This document shows positions 1 through 6,326 of a DNA stretch of 35,110 bases, piece by piece. The notes under the pieces were generated by a model. It did not search any database and had not been told where the DNA came from. It worked only from the letters and a program-made list of their open reading frames with translations. The stretch covers positions 1-35,110 of the IMG/VR virus record IMGVR_UViG_3300046454_000570, one strand, 5' to 3'. Position 1 is the first letter of the stretch. Each line of letters opens with the position of its first letter. Origin of the DNA: a virus. A program made the position numbers and the translations under genes.

Positions 1-2
1 TG

Positions 3-158
3 CGGAAGCGCAGCTCAAACAAGTCCAAGAAGAAATTTGCTGCGCTTGTACCAGGGACGCTGTGCGGACGTCCACCGGAAAAGCTGCGGGGCAAGGATCA
101 GCCGACCGTCTCACGACGGGTTCGACGCACTTGCCACGAAGTATTATTTTACGGCTGA
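3..158 (+). CDS. Possible 3' end of a basic protein (partial at window start)
   Basis: Reading frame 3 is open from the window edge to a TGA at 156-158 and gives 51 residues, Lys/Arg-rich at the start, with a GRPPEKLRGK stretch in the middle and two Cys residues. It could be the C-terminal tail of a DNA-binding or regulatory protein lying upstream of the packaging genes. Two other frames are also open here (frame 1 to 387, frame 2 to 244), so the assignment rests only on residue composition. No domain is recognised. Confidence 0.25.
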   Translation, partial: RKRSSNKSKKKFAALVPGTLCGRPPEKLRGKDQPTVSRRVRRTCHEVLFYG

Positions 159-471
159 GGACGTCTCCCGCAGGAGTCCCGGTCCATCGCCACCCCATCA
201 CGGCTGCTCATGGGTTTTTGAGGCCCAGCGGAACAACCGTGTGACGCCCGGGATGCTTGGGATCAATGTGGCTCTTCTGAGCGAGCCTATCGGAAGAGGT
301 CTGGGCGCCGACCTGCATTCCATTTCCGAGGATACTGGTTTCTTTCCTGGGTCGCAAGTAGAATGCGGACGGGAACGGTCGGAGTAGCTACCGACCGGCG
401 AATCCCAGGACCGAGGTTGTCCCCTTGCGGCCTCGCTTTCCTGGGTTCGTCCCCTCACAAGGGAGCACATC
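159..471 (+). promoter_or_regulatory. Structured leader upstream of the HNH/terminase cluster
   Basis: About 310 bases hold no convincing gene, although a frame-1 ORF spans part of them. They contain a stem-loop CGGTCGG/CCGACCG at 376-382 and 391-397 with an 8-nt loop. A second, longer stem-loop pairs CCCAGGA (404-410) with TCCTGGG (439-445) and, inside it, CGAGG (412-416) with CCTCG (431-435). An AAGGGAG ribosome-binding site follows just before the ATG at 472. No clear -35/-10 pair is seen. The place, immediately upstream of an HNH gene and the terminase cluster, is where cos or packaging-start sites are found in many phages, but no cos end can be identified by eye. Confidence 0.4.
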
Positions 472-1011
472 ATGCCGGATCAGCAGAAACTTCGTGGCTA
501 TCTTTGCCAGCATGGCCTGACGTACCATCGGTATTTGAACAGTGAGCACTGGCAGGATTTCCGGGAATGCTATCGGATCTCGAATCTTCCTCAGCACTGT
601 CTGGTCTGTGGTGATTCCGTCTACGAGTTGCACCACATCACTTACGAGCGGATCGGTCAGGAAAGGCTGAATGATGTGGTTCCGCTTTGCTGGAACCATC
701 ATGAGAAACTGCACGAGTGCGAGCAGTCCGGAGAAACCAGGAAGGTTCAGGATCTTTTCGTGCATGCTTTCCGGATGACTCCCGAGCAGTCCAGGAAGGT
801 GCTCCGGCCGTTTCTTGAAGGTCCTGCCAAGATGGTTTACGCCGAGGCGCTGACTCGCGAGGTGGAGCGTCAGGTACATCTTCAGGAAGCGAAGATGAGG
901 TGCAGTATCGGTAAGGATCGTGATCAGCATCGGATCTGTCTGGAATTGCTCCAGTCGATCCAGAAGCAGGCACGGCTGGCGTCACGCACTTCTTCCCTGG
1001 AGCGCCCATGA
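472..1011 (+). CDS. HNH endonuclease (packaging-associated type)
   Basis: This 179-residue protein has an HNH nuclease fold in its first half. A zinc-binding C43-x2-C46 pair is followed by the HHIT motif (H54-H55), then N67-D68 before VVPLC (C73) and the final HH pair (H76-H77). All expected metal and catalytic positions look intact. The rest (about 85-179) is a helical, charged tail with no recognised domain. HNH proteins beside terminase genes (HK97 gp74 is the reference case) assist the terminase in cutting cos DNA, and this position fits that role. The ATG has an AAGGGAG Shine-Dalgarno. The next gene overlaps by ATGA, so the two are translationally coupled. A free-standing mobile nuclease is the alternative. 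Confidence 0.85.
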   Translation: MPDQQKLRGYLCQHGLTYHRYLNSEHWQDFRECYRISNLPQHCLVCGDSVYELHHITYERIGQERLNDVVPLCWNHHEKLHECEQSGETRKVQDLFVHAFRMTPEQSRKVLRPFLEGPAKMVYAEALTREVERQVHLQEAKMRCSIGKDRDQHRICLELLQSIQKQARLASRTSSLERP

Positions 1012-1253
1012 TCACTCCGCAAGAGCAGGCGTATGTGCAGCGCATGGCGGATGAGTCGCTCACCAAACTGGTGGACAACCTGAGCAACCTCTCGAAGCGG
1101 GAGTTCGAGGTCCTGGCTATCACGCTGATGGAGATCGGTGTGGAGGAGTTCCGCACCATGATCCGGGATTTTCCCGTGCTGGCCCCGATCATCCAGGACA
1201 TGGCGGCGATTGCTTTTGTGCAAGCGATGCGTGCCAAGGCGGAACGGGAGTGA
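1008..1253 (+). CDS. Small helical phage protein, function unknown
   Basis: This 81-residue protein overlaps the HNH gene by 4 nt (ATGA). It is predicted to be almost all helical, with an acidic, amphipathic N-terminal half (YVQRMADESLTKLVDNLSNL) and a hydrophobic C-terminal helix around IIQDMAAIAFVQAM. No Cys, signal peptide or known motif is seen. The start context CTGGAGCGCCCATGA is repeated exactly at the next gene, which supports both starts. A small helical protein coupled to an HNH nuclease could be a packaging accessory factor, but that is only positional inference. Confidence 0.75.
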   Translation: MITPQEQAYVQRMADESLTKLVDNLSNLSKREFEVLAITLMEIGVEEFRTMIRDFPVLAPIIQDMAAIAFVQAMRAKAERE

Positions 1254-1273
1254 GCCCTTTTTCTGGAGCGCCC

Positions 1274-2128
1274 ATGAACGAGATGCGAATCCCTGTGTAC
1301 TGGCGAACCGTGACGGAACACATCGGCTTCCCCACCCTCTCTGCGGAGGGGACGCTCCTGATCGGGCATGTGCTGGGTGAAAAGGAGAATGTGAGCCTAC
1401 CGGTGTATCCTCGAGATCATAGCGTTCTGGGAGTGCGTGCTCTGAACAAGCTGAGCTGGGTCACCATGAGCGCCGCCCAGGCCATCGCGCATGCGCGTGC
1501 CGGTCTGGATGGTCTGACGTTCGTGGACTGGGACGGACGCACCGCGAAGCTGCTGGATCGCACGACAGTCCTGGATCAGGTCGTGGAGCCCGTGGCGGTC
1601 ACCCTGGTACAGAAGATAGTAGAGTCGGTACAGCAGCAGGATGCGTGTGTGCTGGAATCTGTGAGTGAGCAGAGCCGGGAAGAGGTCGTGCCCCGGAACA
1701 AGGCGGGCAAGCCCATGAGTTTTGTTGCCAGGTTCGATGGACCACCTGTGCTGAACAGTCCAGTGAGAAACGCGATGCTGTCGGTGCCACAGATTGCTCC
1801 AGGAGGCCCACTGGAGCGTTCCGGAGTATCCAAGGCAGAAAAGGTCCACGCTGTTCCAGGAACTCCTTCTGAGCCCGTCCAGGAGCCTGTGCGCCTGGAG
1901 GGTGATCCGGAAGGCACCGAGACGCTGCATGTGGAGTTCACGAAGTCCACGAAGAAAACGTGGCGGTTCGTGGAGCCCTATCCGAATCGCTTCCTGCCTG
2001 TTTCTTATGACCCAGGAGATCTCCTGGAGGCTTCAAAGCGGTTCATGGTAGAAAAGGGCCAGGATCTTCCGGAAGCTCCTCCTGAGCCTGTCCAGGAGAC
2101 CTGGCGCGACCGCAAGTCCCTGCTCTGA
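1274..2128 (+). CDS. Unknown protein with Pro/Glu-rich C-terminal half
   Basis: The start at 1274 is preferred to the in-frame GTG at 1250, because the 15-nt element CTGGAGCGCCCATGA (1263-1277) is the same as at the previous gene and places GGAG five bases before the ATG. The product is 284 residues. The first ~120 residues look globular (IPVYWRTVTEHIGFPTLSAE, then a VDWDGRTAKLL segment). The C-terminal part is proline- and glutamate-rich and carries a repeated EPVQE motif in three places, as in linkers or interaction tails. No known family is recognised. It is followed by the terminator at 2184-2229, so it is the last gene of this small cluster. Confidence 0.78.
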   Translation: MNEMRIPVYWRTVTEHIGFPTLSAEGTLLIGHVLGEKENVSLPVYPRDHSVLGVRALNKLSWVTMSAAQAIAHARAGLDGLTFVDWDGRTAKLLDRTTVLDQVVEPVAVTLVQKIVESVQQQDACVLESVSEQSREEVVPRNKAGKPMSFVARFDGPPVLNSPVRNAMLSVPQIAPGGPLERSGVSKAEKVHAVPGTPSEPVQEPVRLEGDPEGTETLHVEFTKSTKKTWRFVEPYPNRFLPVSYDPGDLLEASKRFMVEKGQDLPEAPPEPVQETWRDRKSLL

Positions 2129-2183
2129 TCTTGACGCCCTGGATAGCATGGAACATCTGACTGTCGTGGGTCAGATAGGTGGG

Positions 2184-2229
2184 CCTCCGGAAGGCGGGGA
2201 TGCAAGTTCCCTCTTTCCGGAGGTTTTTT
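2184..2229 (+). terminator. Intrinsic (rho-independent) terminator
   Basis: A 9-bp perfect stem, CCTCCGGAA (2184-2192) with TTCCGGAGG (2215-2223), is followed at once by six T (2224-2229). The loop can extend the hairpin through GGGGA (2196-2200) with TTCCC (2208-2212). It lies 55 nt after the stop of the gene ending at 2128 and before the start chosen at 2280, and would separate the HNH cluster from the terminase cluster. Confidence 0.72.
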
Positions 2230-2235
2230 CTTTGG

Positions 2236-2251
2236 ATAGCATGAATGCTAT
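2236..2251. promoter_or_regulatory. 16-bp perfect palindrome, operator-like
   Basis: ATAGCAT (2236-2242) and ATGCTAT (2245-2251) form a perfect inverted repeat around a 2-nt spacer, just after the terminator T-run and about 28 nt before the next start. Half of the element (GGATAGCATG) also occurs at about 2141-2150, before the terminator. The arrangement suggests a dimeric regulator site, but no good -35/-10 pair is visible nearby. Confidence 0.35.
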
Positions 2252-2279
2252 TCCTTTCTGGGACGCCGGGAGACCTTAC

Positions 2280-2540
2280 ATGGAATCCGATCTTGTGACG
2301 ATAGCCACGCGCTGGCTGGATGCGCATCTGGGGGATCAGAGACATTACGAGGGTGTGCTCGTGGAGATCGTGGCGCCTCTGCTCGCGGACGCAGGCCACA
2401 CGGACCTCGGGAGCGCCCTGATCGTGCAGCCCACATTTCGCCCTGGACCGTTTGCGGTCTGGGCCGACAGGGATCATGGTCCTGCGGTGATATACTGCGA
2501 ACCCCAGGAGGAGGAACATGCGCCTGAAGCCCGTGACTAG
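2280..2540 (+). CDS. Small hypothetical protein
   Basis: The ATG at 2280 has GGAG seven bases upstream. Longer in-frame starts at 2148 and 2241 would either run through the terminator or sit in the palindrome, so they are less likely. The 86-residue product begins MESDLVTIATRWLDAHLGDQ and is a compact alpha/beta-looking acidic protein with one Cys near the end. It resembles the short proteins found near head-tail and packaging genes, but no family can be named. Its 3' end overlaps the next gene by 23 nt, which implies coupling. Confidence 0.62.
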   Translation: MESDLVTIATRWLDAHLGDQRHYEGVLVEIVAPLLADAGHTDLGSALIVQPTFRPGPFAVWADRDHGPAVIYCEPQEEEHAPEARD

Positions 2541-2904
2541 GCTCCGCTATGCCGTGCATCCCGGTATCGTCTACTCCTTGAGCGGTGATCGGCACTTCCT
2601 CTCCTTCCACCAGCTCGTGAACTTCTACGGGGTGGATGTGCTGGCCTGTGTCGATGCCAGCCGGCCGCGGCAATGTCTTGGACTCGATCTGAGCGTGCTC
2701 GTGCACCTGCACCCGCGGGCGGATGGCCAGTACACGAAGATCACTGATGAGGACGAGGCTGTCCAGGATCTTCAGGGTGTGCCCGTGCAACTGCTCGAGC
2801 CTGTGAGGCCCACGCGCGTGGGTCTGCTCGTGCCGAAGCTCTGGGAGGCTCTGGTGCAGAACTGCGAGGACTCGGCGGCCTATAACGGCACGGTACAGGG
2901 GTGA
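2518..2904 (+). CDS. Hypothetical packaging-cluster protein
   Basis: This 128-residue protein has a strong AGGAGGAGGAAC Shine-Dalgarno just before the ATG. It is beta-rich, with a GIVYSLSGDRHFLSFHQLVN segment near the N-terminus and a central LGLDLSVLVHLHPRADGQY stretch. No known domain is recognised. Its TGA abuts the next gene (2902-2904 against 2908), so it is cotranslated with the probable small terminase. The gene layout and GC-rich codon choice match its neighbours. Confidence 0.78.
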   Translation: MRLKPVTRLRYAVHPGIVYSLSGDRHFLSFHQLVNFYGVDVLACVDASRPRQCLGLDLSVLVHLHPRADGQYTKITDEDEAVQDLQGVPVQLLEPVRPTRVGLLVPKLWEALVQNCEDSAAYNGTVQG

Positions 2905-2907
2905 GTG

Positions 2908-3477
2908 ATGGCGAGCACATCGCGGCGGGGCAAGGAAGCGGAGTCGAAGCCGAGGCGCCGCAAGGCGGATGCGAAGCTCACGCCCCGGGACTTCCTGAAC
3001 GAGATCACGAAGACCTCGACCATGGATGTGCCCCTGCCGCCCCTGGAGGAGGTGCTCCAGGCTTTCTATCCTCCGGGTGACAACCGGCATGATCACGCCC
3101 TGGCCATCGCGAGCCACGTCAAGGGCGCCACGGATGTCAAGCACAACGGCGAGCCTGATCCGGGACCCGTGGGCTTGAAGCACACGAGCCCGAACCATGA
3201 CTTCCCGTGGTGGGACCCGCGCGGGCACATGATCGATCAGCTCGCCGAGGAGACCGATGATGGTCTCCCTAAAAGCTTTCATCTGGCCAAGGTGCTGGTG
3301 AACCAGGCGATCAACGGTGACCTCAACTCGGCCAAAGAGGTCATGGACCGCGTGCTTGGCAAGAGCACACAGCATGTCGAGATGCGTTCGGAGCAACATA
3401 TCAACCATTACGATGTCAGCGCAGACCCGGTTGCTTTTGACGTGGTTGTACGTGTGGATGAGACCAAAGATGAGTAA
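2908..3477 (+). CDS. Probable terminase small subunit
   Basis: The 189-residue product starts at ATG 2908 (GTG 2905 is adjacent and possible), after an AGGGGTGAG Shine-Dalgarno. The N-terminus is very basic (about residues 4-25). The C-terminal part has the pattern KVLVNQAINGDLNSAKEVMD then RVLGKSTQ, which is like the 'lvekAleGD..Alk.ildRv.GKp.Q' signature of many small terminase or DUF5681-type packaging proteins. The small terminase recognises the packaging site and loads the motor. Its place two genes before the large terminase supports this. No classical helix-turn-helix is obvious, so the assignment is tentative. Confidence 0.58.
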   Translation: MASTSRRGKEAESKPRRRKADAKLTPRDFLNEITKTSTMDVPLPPLEEVLQAFYPPGDNRHDHALAIASHVKGATDVKHNGEPDPGPVGLKHTSPNHDFPWWDPRGHMIDQLAEETDDGLPKSFHLAKVLVNQAINGDLNSAKEVMDRVLGKSTQHVEMRSEQHINHYDVSADPVAFDVVVRVDETKDE

Positions 3478-3904
3478 TCACATCTATCAGACCCCGGACG
3501 GCATGGTTCACGACATGCGCCTGGGGATACCTCATCTCCTGAGTCATTTCTGCAAGATCCCTCCAGACTACAAGCTCGTGGACAATCCTCATCCGTTCAC
3601 GGCCGAGATCCTGGGCGACGATGGGGTCTGGATGCCCCCCTGCCCGTACTGCAAGCAGCCGCTGGCTGCGGCCAGCGAGCATTTCTCCTTCGTGCGCTGC
3701 GAGATTGCCTATCGCTGCTGGGACTGTGGGATCGTGATGGTGAACAAGGACACGGGCGAGCCTCGGCGGCCCAGGTGGAAGTGCTGGTGCGGGTGTGTCG
3801 ATCACATTTACTATATCAAGGACCCCACCGAGGCGCGCCATCGTGGCTGCGATCACCTTCTGGAGCCCATGAGGATGCCCGAGGAAGTTCGGGAGAATCT
3901 CTGA
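3470..3904 (+). CDS. Zinc-ribbon protein between terminase subunits
   Basis: The start at 3470 overlaps the previous gene by 8 nt. The 144-residue product carries three Cys clusters: CPYC near residue 60, CEIAYRCWDC around 80-90, and CWCGC near 105. These would bind one or two zinc ions in a ribbon fold. No catalytic motif is seen. The TGATG overlap (3902-3906) couples it to the large terminase, so it may be a DNA- or protein-binding accessory of the packaging motor. It is one of several Cys-x2-Cys proteins in the late operon. Confidence 0.8.
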   Translation: MSNHIYQTPDGMVHDMRLGIPHLLSHFCKIPPDYKLVDNPHPFTAEILGDDGVWMPPCPYCKQPLAAASEHFSFVRCEIAYRCWDCGIVMVNKDTGEPRRPRWKCWCGCVDHIYYIKDPTEARHRGCDHLLEPMRMPEEVRENL

Positions 3905-5334
3905 TGTCCGTGGACCTGAGCGCACCGACGGCGAACAGGCTCAAGCTCTTCGGTGGCTCGAAGGAGCAGTGGTGGGCACAAGATAAAGAAGTGCTCATGA
4001 CTGGACCTGCCGGTACTGGAAAATCGGTTTCCATCATCGCGAAATATCATTCCATGTGCCTGGTGAAGCCAGGCTGCCGAATCCTCTTCGTGCGGAAGAA
4101 CCGCGAGAGTATGAACGAGTCGGTACTCTTCACCTACGAGGAGATCGTGCTCAAGATGCTCCCGATCGGGGCGCCGGTCGGTGTCAACGAGATCCAGCGC
4201 CGCAACCGTGACAAGTACGTCTACCCCAACGGCTCCGAGATCATCGTTCGCGGCATGAAGCACAATGGGGCTGATAACAAGGCCGCGGTCATGTCAAACG
4301 AGTATGACGCGATCTATGTGCAGGAAGCCATCGAGCTGACCGAGAAGGACTGGCAGGACCTCACCACCCGGCTCCGCAACTACAAGACCCCCTACCAGCA
4401 GATCACGGGCGACACGAACCCGAGTTCTCCCACGCACTGGCTCTACCGCCGTTATCAGGCCAGGCGCATCCGCTGGATCGAGACGGACCACCGCGACAAC
4501 CCGCGGTACTACGATCATGACAGGAACGACTGGACGCCTGCGGGCAAGGACTATGTGCTCGGGACCCTGGCGAATCTGATCGGCCTGGAGCGGGAGCGGC
4601 TCTACAAGGGCCTCTGGGTGCAGGCCGAGGGTGTGGTCTATCCGGGCTGGGACCCGCGTATCCACATGATCGACAAGTTCGAGATCCCTGGGTCCTGGAG
4701 GCGTATCCGATCTATTGACTTCGGATTTGTTAATCCTTTCGTGTGTCTCTGGGCGGCCGTGGATCACGATAACGTCCTCTACATTTACCGTCAGCTCTAC
4801 CGTACACATCAGACTGTCAAGGTACACGCAAAGCGGATCATTGATCTGGATCGAGGTGATTCTATTGCCTATACCGTTTCTGACCACGATGCGGAGGATC
4901 GGGCAACTCTGGCCGAAAATGGTATCGGTACAGTGAACGCTCGCAAGATGATCCGCCGCGGGATCGATCACGTCACGGAGCGGCTGAAGCTGCGCGGTGA
5001 TGGTAAGCCTGGTCTGCGGGTGCTCCGGGATTCTCTACTGGAACCTGATCCGCAGCTTCTTGAAAAGGGCCATCCGATCTGTCTCGAGGATGAGATGGGT
5101 GCGTACATCTGGCCTCCGGGAAGAGATACGAAGAACGATAATGAGGTTCCTCTGGACCTTCATAACCACGCGGAAGATTCTTTGCGCTATCTCGTTATGA
5201 GCATAGATTATCAGAAAGCACCTGTTGTTCCTGCGACCCAGGAAGAAAATATCCTTCAGATCAAGGAACAGGAGGAGTGGCGCGAACGGAAGCAGATCGA
5301 GCACCTGATGACGTATGGGTGGAATAGCGCATGA
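3904..5334 (+). CDS. terL: Terminase large subunit (ATPase-nuclease)
   Basis: This is the DNA-packaging motor, which cuts concatemeric DNA and pumps it through the portal. The 476-residue length is normal for the family. Walker A is GPAGTGKS at residues 34-41. The Walker B strand is AIYVQE (E141 catalytic), with Gln where Asp or Glu is common. The C-terminal RNase H-like nuclease shows its acidic residues in SIDFGFVNP, SDHDAEDRATL and NHAEDSLRY. The start is ATG 3904 in a TGATG overlap; a longer in-frame start at 3775 would lie inside the upstream gene. The assignment is firm. Confidence 0.96.
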   Translation: MSVDLSAPTANRLKLFGGSKEQWWAQDKEVLMTGPAGTGKSVSIIAKYHSMCLVKPGCRILFVRKNRESMNESVLFTYEEIVLKMLPIGAPVGVNEIQRRNRDKYVYPNGSEIIVRGMKHNGADNKAAVMSNEYDAIYVQEAIELTEKDWQDLTTRLRNYKTPYQQITGDTNPSSPTHWLYRRYQARRIRWIETDHRDNPRYYDHDRNDWTPAGKDYVLGTLANLIGLERERLYKGLWVQAEGVVYPGWDPRIHMIDKFEIPGSWRRIRSIDFGFVNPFVCLWAAVDHDNVLYIYRQLYRTHQTVKVHAKRIIDLDRGDSIAYTVSDHDAEDRATLAENGIGTVNARKMIRRGIDHVTERLKLRGDGKPGLRVLRDSLLEPDPQLLEKGHPICLEDEMGAYIWPPGRDTKNDNEVPLDLHNHAEDSLRYLVMSIDYQKAPVVPATQEENILQIKEQEEWRERKQIEHLMTYGWNSA

Positions 5335-5353
5335 GGAGGAAGGAGGAACTCTC

Positions 5354-5977
5354 GTGTCCAGATCGGAGCGAGTCCGGTTCAACGGTAGGATCTACCGGAG
5401 GTACCCGGATTCACCGTGGTGGGCGGATCGTGTCTATTTCACATCTCGGGATGGGCAAAGGTTGCACCGGGCGGTCTGGGAACATCATCACGGACCAGTC
5501 CCTGAAGGTATGGAGGTGCACCAGAAGAATGGCAACCTTCTTGATAATGATATTGAGAACCTTGAATGTCTTTCCAGCAAGGATTACCGGAACCTTTACC
5601 TCCGGCTCAGCGAGGAACTCAAGGATGCGTTCCGGGACAAGATCCGGGACGGTCAATCGTTTTCCGGCGCCTGGCATGAAAGCCCGCAGGGGATTGCCTG
5701 GCACAGGGAGCACAACAGGAAGCCCCATGAGAAGCGAACCCCTCGATCCTTTGTGTGTGAACAGTGCCGCAGGCCCTTCGAGTCCATGGCTTCCCATGGA
5801 AGAATCCGGTTCTGTTCCAACAACTGCAAATCAGAGAGCCGCCGTGTTTCCGGAGTTGATGACGTCATCCGGGTCTGCGAGAGGTGTGCGGCTCCTTTCA
5901 AGGTCAACAAGTACACCAAGGTGCGGTACTGTTCCCGTCTCTGTAGCGCTCGTTCACGGCACAGGCAGCGTGCGTGA
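5354..5977 (+). CDS. HNH homing-type endonuclease with zinc fingers, possibly inactive
   Basis: The 207-residue product starts best at GTG 5354, five bases after AGGAGGAA; an ATG at 5315 lies inside terL. The N-terminal HNH_3-like domain reads LHRAVWEHHHGPVPEGMEVH, then QKNGNLLDNDIENLE. At the catalytic position family members normally have a second His (VHH or VDH); here it is Gln57 (codon CAG), while N65 and N69 remain. Two Cys4 ribbons follow (C135, C138, C154, C158 and C175, C178, C193, C197), probably for DNA binding. Such genes are selfish elements that insert between late genes. The missing His suggests a decayed nuclease, though a repurposed binding protein is possible. Confidence 0.88.
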   Translation: MSRSERVRFNGRIYRRYPDSPWWADRVYFTSRDGQRLHRAVWEHHHGPVPEGMEVHQKNGNLLDNDIENLECLSSKDYRNLYLRLSEELKDAFRDKIRDGQSFSGAWHESPQGIAWHREHNRKPHEKRTPRSFVCEQCRRPFESMASHGRIRFCSNNCKSESRRVSGVDDVIRVCERCAAPFKVNKYTKVRYCSRLCSARSRHRQRA

Positions 5978-5983
5978 CGGTGG

Positions 5984-6035
5984 GAACTCAGCATAAGGTG
6001 TTGCGGCGTTCAGATGTTCGGCGTATTGTGAGTTC
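5984..6035 (+). repeat. Inverted repeat before zinc-ribbon gene
   Basis: GAACTCA (5984-5990) and TGAGTTC (6029-6035) form a 7-bp inverted repeat enclosing 38 nt, immediately before the AGGAGGTG ribosome-binding site of the next gene. CGGCGT occurs twice inside the loop. It sits at the right boundary of the endonuclease gene and could be a boundary relic or an RNA element. The stem is short and may be chance. Confidence 0.3.
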
Positions 6036-6049
6036 AAGGAGGTGTCAAG

Positions 6050-6325
6050 ATGGGCAAGACGAGCAAGCCATATACGTTCCTGGGAGTTCCGCTGTCCAGA
6101 CCAGTGAACGAGCAGCCGAAGACTCTGTTTGGGATACCGATTGTCTGGAGTGATGAGGTCTCTGGACCTCCCGAGGGCGGCAGCGAGATGGAAGCTCCTG
6201 TGTTCACAAAGCCGAATTACTATATGTGGACGTGTCTTGTCTGCGATGCCTGGTTCTCAACTGCGGGTCGTGATGATTGTCCGTTTTGTCGAGAGCCCCT
6301 TCCGGAAAAGCTGAGGGCCACTTAA
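6050..6325 (+). CDS. Small zinc-ribbon protein
   Basis: This 91-residue protein has a near-consensus Shine-Dalgarno (AAGGAGGTG) seven bases before ATG. The N-terminal half contains two similar pieces (FLGVPLSRPV and LFGIPIVWSD). The C-terminal half is a rubredoxin-like ribbon, CLVC-x12-CPFC, likely zinc-binding. Its stop is one base before the GTG of the portal gene, so it belongs to the head module. The role is unknown; small ribbons like this often bind nucleic acid or other proteins. Confidence 0.83.
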   Translation: MGKTSKPYTFLGVPLSRPVNEQPKTLFGIPIVWSDEVSGPPEGGSEMEAPVFTKPNYYMWTCLVCDAWFSTAGRDDCPFCREPLPEKLRAT

Positions 6326-6326
6326 C

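Noticed and set aside
37-387. Frame-1 ORF of 116 residues at the left end
   Set aside because: Its composition (Arg/Ser/Pro/His-rich, no domain) looks like a shadow frame, it has no Shine-Dalgarno, and it runs into the first stem of the leader.
421-460. T-arm-like GGGTTCGTCCC, possible tRNA
   Set aside because: No acceptor stem, D arm or anticodon arm can be drawn around it; it belongs to the leader stem-loop area.
388-930. Minus-strand ORF opposite the HNH gene
   Set aside because: It is antisense to a clear HNH domain and has no recognisable features, so it is a shadow.
2131-2160. TTGACG near 2131 as a -35 box for the packaging genes
   Set aside because: No TATAAT-like -10 occurs 16-18 bp downstream, and the terminator would stop the transcript.
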